Both the position numbers and the translations under genes were made by a program. From positions 1 through 64,000 of the forward strand of contig JASANG010003785.1 in NCBI GenBank assembly GCA_030248215.1: a stretch of DNA of 64,000 nucleotides, read 5' to 3'. Shown piece by piece: positions 61,240 to 64,000 of the stretch (position 1 is its first letter; every line of letters starts with the position of its first letter). The notes under the pieces are model-generated. The model saw only the letters and a list, made by a program, of their open reading frames with translations. It searched no databases and was not told the DNA's origin. The DNA is from Enoplolaimus lenunculus (lineage: Eukaryota; Nematoda; Enoplea; Enoplida; Thoracostomopsidae).

Positions 61240-61491
61240 CACTGTAAATTCCAATGAGTTGATTAATCAATTCAGCTAGCGAGTTGGTTATTTCTGAATT
61301 AATATCAGTAAACATTATCTCACCCTCAGTTGAGTTGATTCTTCCTCTGAGCTGAGTTGACTCTAAATGAGTTGATTAATTAACTCAGAATGAATTGAAT
61401 CAACTCAAATTTCTGAGTTCTGAAAGTCCAAACTCAGACTGAGTGATTCAACTCATTCTGAGTTAAAATCAACTCACTGAAATTTACAGTG
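61240..61491 (+). mobile_element. Tc1/mariner-type MITE (family F), complete
   Basis: 252 bp flanked by TA. Ends CACTGTAAATTCCAATGAG and TCACTGAAATTTACAGTG. Interior built of GAGTTGA/TCAACTC words. About 185 bp before the nitrobindin-like start codon. Confidence 0.8.
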
Positions 61492-61675
61492 TAAATATCA
61501 GACGCTCGGACAATCCGCATAAACTTTATTAAATCTAGAAAAAACGTTAACGGACATGACAATGAACAAGAAAATTCAAACTTGCAGTATTTTAAGTAAT
61601 TTTAAATTGACCTAAAAGCAACTATTAACCTGCGATACATGTGGCCTAAATTTTAGAAAATACGACTTGAATAAA

Positions 61676-63023
61676 ATGGTATACTGTTTACCGGTTGTAT
61701 CTGTGCTAATATACTATTTACACTGCTGCAATGCCCAGCGAGCAAGGGATCGGTCTTGGTGGATTCCACCGCCTCGTACAACAACGTCGACAACAACGAC
61801 AACAACGACAACGCCAAAACCGCCAGCAGACGCCTGGACTGAAGTCAGTTATTTAAAATAGTTATTTTTAAAACCACAAAAATGAAAGTATTTTAAAACT
61901 TTAATGTTTCCTGTCTTTATGCAATTGGCTGAAAAATAAGTATGTCTCAAACTCGGGTACCAATAAAAACAGAATATTGTAAAACATGACAGGGTGCGAG
62001 TTTGAAAAACATGTCAGTTTTTCGGCCAATTGCATTTACAATAAAGACATTAAAGGAAACGAGTTTAATGTTGTTAAATATTTCACCCTTACGATGATTG
62101 CTTGATTTGTCCCATAGTTCTGCAAGATTTGAAGCCAGCCAGTTTCAATAACATGAACCCAAAAAAGTTTTACTGTCTACACTGTAAATTCCAATGAGTT
62201 GATTAATTAAGTCAGCTAGCGAGTTGGTAATTTCTGAGTTAATATCAGTAAACATTAACCCACTCTGAGTTGAGTTGATTCCCACTCTCAGTTGAGTTGA
62301 CTCTTGGTAAGTTGACTAATTAACTCAGAACGAATTGAATCAACGCAAAATGCTGAGTTCTGACTGTCCTAACTCAGACTGAGTGATTTAACTCATTTTG
62401 AGTTAAAATCAACTCACTGAAATATACAGTGTACATGTTTTTTATTTTTGTTTTCACAAAACATACAGTGTACATGTTTTTATTTTTGTTTTCACAAAAT
62501 CATAGGGACACGGTAGTGTCACCTATTATATGTTTCGCTCAAAGTGTAAATTTTTATGTTTTGGCATATAAAATTGTGGCTAATGCAGATATGCCTGATG
62601 CACTTTAGGATTTGATTGATGATTCCAGTACGAATGTTCTGTTGTGGGGTTTTTTTCAAACAATCTGTTCAAGGTATATTAGAGATCGAAAACAAACGCA
62701 AACAATTTCTGAAAAATTGCCCTTAGTAATCTCAGCATATTAAGCACACCCGCGGGATAAATTTTAGGTAATAACTGAACTTGTTTTATATTCTATTTAC
62801 TATTTTTCTATTTAAAGAGCTTGTATTACTGCTAGAAGTACTACCTACTTTCAGTTCAACTTTTCCATTATTTGTAGGCAGACTGGCTAATTGGAGAGTG
62901 GCATACTGAATACAACGGCAAACTGACGTGGCCAACAGTTCCGAAAATGACTTACGGCGAACGCTTATCGATACAAAAGGCTCCAGTTGCTATTGGAAGC
63001 GATTTAAAAATGCTTGAAGTCAA
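61676..63023 (+). CDS. Secreted nitrobindin/THAP4-type beta-barrel protein, 5' part
   Basis: Exon 1 (61676-61843) starts at ATG and encodes a hydrophobic signal peptide (VYCLPVVSVLIYYLHCCNA, likely cut before Gln), then WWIPPP and a run of about 11 Thr with Pro/Lys. It ends in phase 0 at GTCAGT. Exon 2 (62878-63023) begins ADWLIGEWHTEYNGKLTWPT and continues PKMTYGERLSI, the first strands of the nitrobindin-like (THAP4 C-terminal, DUF1794) barrel. That family binds heme and NO and is expanded as secreted forms in nematodes. Only about 48 of some 150 domain residues are in the window; the heme-ligand His lies later in the fold and is not visible. If the donor AA|GTAAAG is skipped a TAA follows at once. 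No next exon was found before 64000. Confidence 0.7.
62180..62431 (+). mobile_element. Tc1/mariner-type MITE (family F), complete
   Basis: 252 bp, same length as the 61240 copy, flanked by TA, in intron 1 of the nitrobindin-like gene. Confidence 0.8.
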
Positions 63024-63071
63024 GTAAAGTTTACAGCTTAGCGAAATATAGAGAATTTAACGGGTATATTG

Positions 63072-63384
63072 CACTGCAAAAAATGGTGAGTCAAATTGAC
63101 TCTCTCCGAAATAGACTTTTCCTGACTACACAAACTGAGTCAAAATTCAACTCCGCCACCGAAATAGACTTTTCCTGACTACACAAACTGAGTCAAAATT
63201 CAACTCCGCCACCGAAATAGACTTTTCCTGACTACACAAACTGAGTCAAAATTCAACTCCGCCAGAGTGAAATTCGACTAAATTTAACTCTAGCGGAGTC
63301 GAATTTTAACTCAGTTTGTGTAGTCAGAAACAGGAAAAGCCTTTTTCGGAGATACTCAATTTGACTCACCATTTTTTGCAGTAA
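63072..63384. mobile_element. Family E MITE with internal 53-bp triplication
   Basis: Ends CACTGCAAAAAATGGTGAG and CACCATTTTTTGCAGT. Units of exactly 53 bp start at 63106, 63159 and 63212. Confidence 0.8.
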
Positions 63385-63403
63385 CAGAGAACAATCGACA
63401 AAT

Positions 63404-63490
63404 ATATCAAAACAAAAAAAAAAAAAAAACCAAAAAAAAAAAAAAGCCAAAACAAAACAACCCAAACCACCCCAAAAAAAAAAAAAACCC
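63404..63490 (+). repeat. A-rich low-complexity tract
   Basis: Runs of A broken by CC, GCC and CCC, directly before a family A copy. Could reflect expansion or an assembly-difficult stretch. Confidence 0.8.
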
Positions 63491-63493
63491 GAT

Positions 63494-63661
63494 AGTATAA
63501 GCATATTCCTTAGTCTACGCCTAAGCCTAAGCCTAAACCTAAGCGTTAGAATGAGTTTAAGCCTAAGTCTACGCCTAAGCCAAGGAAAAAAAGTTAGTCT
63601 AAAGCTTAAGCTTATTGCAGTCCCACAGAAAAACGTTCCGCCCCTGATCTTTACGTGGGCT
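63494..63661 (-). mobile_element. Telomere-repeat MITE (family A)
   Basis: CCTAAGCCTAAGCCTAAACC core, the TTGCAGTCCCACAGAAAAAC spacer and terminus CCTGATCTTTACGTGGGC. Left terminus lost in the A-rich tract. Confidence 0.65.
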
Positions 63662-64000
63662 AAAAAATGTATCCGACATTGTTTGGATCATGTTCCATGC
63701 ATATAACAAAGTTTACTAATATTTTTTTTGTACAATTAAAATATACAACCGTAGTAATAGAATCCCAAAATAAAGTTACATCGTTTGCCAATATGTATAT
63801 ATGTATGATGTTTGCCTAAAACTGCTAAACAACCTGATAAATGTTGGCAGAAAAGTTTTCATCCATGGCTTGGGAACTCTGAAGCAGTTGCGTAGCCCGA
63901 ATTTTGGAATTGGGAGGGATTTGGGGTACCAGGAGTTAACACAATAGACCTGTTTTGAAGCGAGCGGAGAGTTTGACACAGTTTTCTGGAACTGATGTGT

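Larger units (their letters stand above)
56445..61675. other. Intergenic region between UBR3 and the nitrobindin-like gene
   Basis: No supported gene. Apart from the A, B, F, H and J elements, 56510-57040, 57210-57850 and 59470-60390 hold only AT-rich sequence: a duplicated ATTATTTGGTTTG.TATAAACCAA word at 56886-56945 and an AT palindrome at 59838-59876. A possible trans-splice acceptor (AAATTTTAG, ending 61656) precedes the next start codon by 19 nt. Confidence 0.5.

Noticed and set aside
1-64000. Retrovirus-like, LTR or other capsid-bearing elements
   Set aside because: No long terminal repeats, polymerase, integrase or capsid-like frames were recognised on either strand.

Overview
The window is eukaryotic, AT-rich and densely interspersed with short non-autonomous DNA transposons. 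Short TTAGGC-type arrays, the nematode telomere motif, sit inside one of the repeat families. A secreted nitrobindin-like protein also fits a nematode, so a nematode is my best inference, probably not a close relative of Caenorhabditis. No retroelement or virus-derived coding sequence was seen.

Three protein-coding genes lie on the + strand. (1) 7197-22420 is a 14-exon RhoGAP gene of the ARHGAP6 class. I joined its exons by hand; every phase closes and the model is 1352 codons plus stop. (2) 28778-56444 is a UBR3-type N-recognin E3 ubiquitin ligase with about 41 exons and roughly 2100 residues. The UBR box, RING-H2 and C-terminal zinc/UBR region are all recognisable. Two junctions (exons 10/11 and 20/21) are unresolved. 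(3) 61676 to beyond the right edge is a secreted protein: signal peptide, Thr/Pro linker, then the start of a THAP4/nitrobindin-like beta-barrel. The first two genes act in Rho GTPase shut-off and ubiquitin-dependent turnover. Nothing in the sequence shows that the three work together.

Region by region: 1-7196 is gene-free and holds MITEs, an ATT microsatellite and a 31-bp minisatellite of telomere-like sequence. 7197-22420 is gene 1, whose introns are crowded with MITEs and tRNA-like units. 22421-28777 is intergenic, with a nested MITE pair and one doubtful Cys-rich ORF. 28778-56444 is gene 2. 56445-61675 is intergenic, with more MITEs including a second nesting. The remainder is gene 3 with MITEs in its introns.

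The most distinctive signal is a MITE family (at least 13 copies plus degenerate ones) with GGCCCATG... termini, 8-bp target duplications and a core of TTAGGC-like repeats. One copy inserted at an exon/intron border of gene 1, so its target duplication contains a second copy of the 5' splice site.
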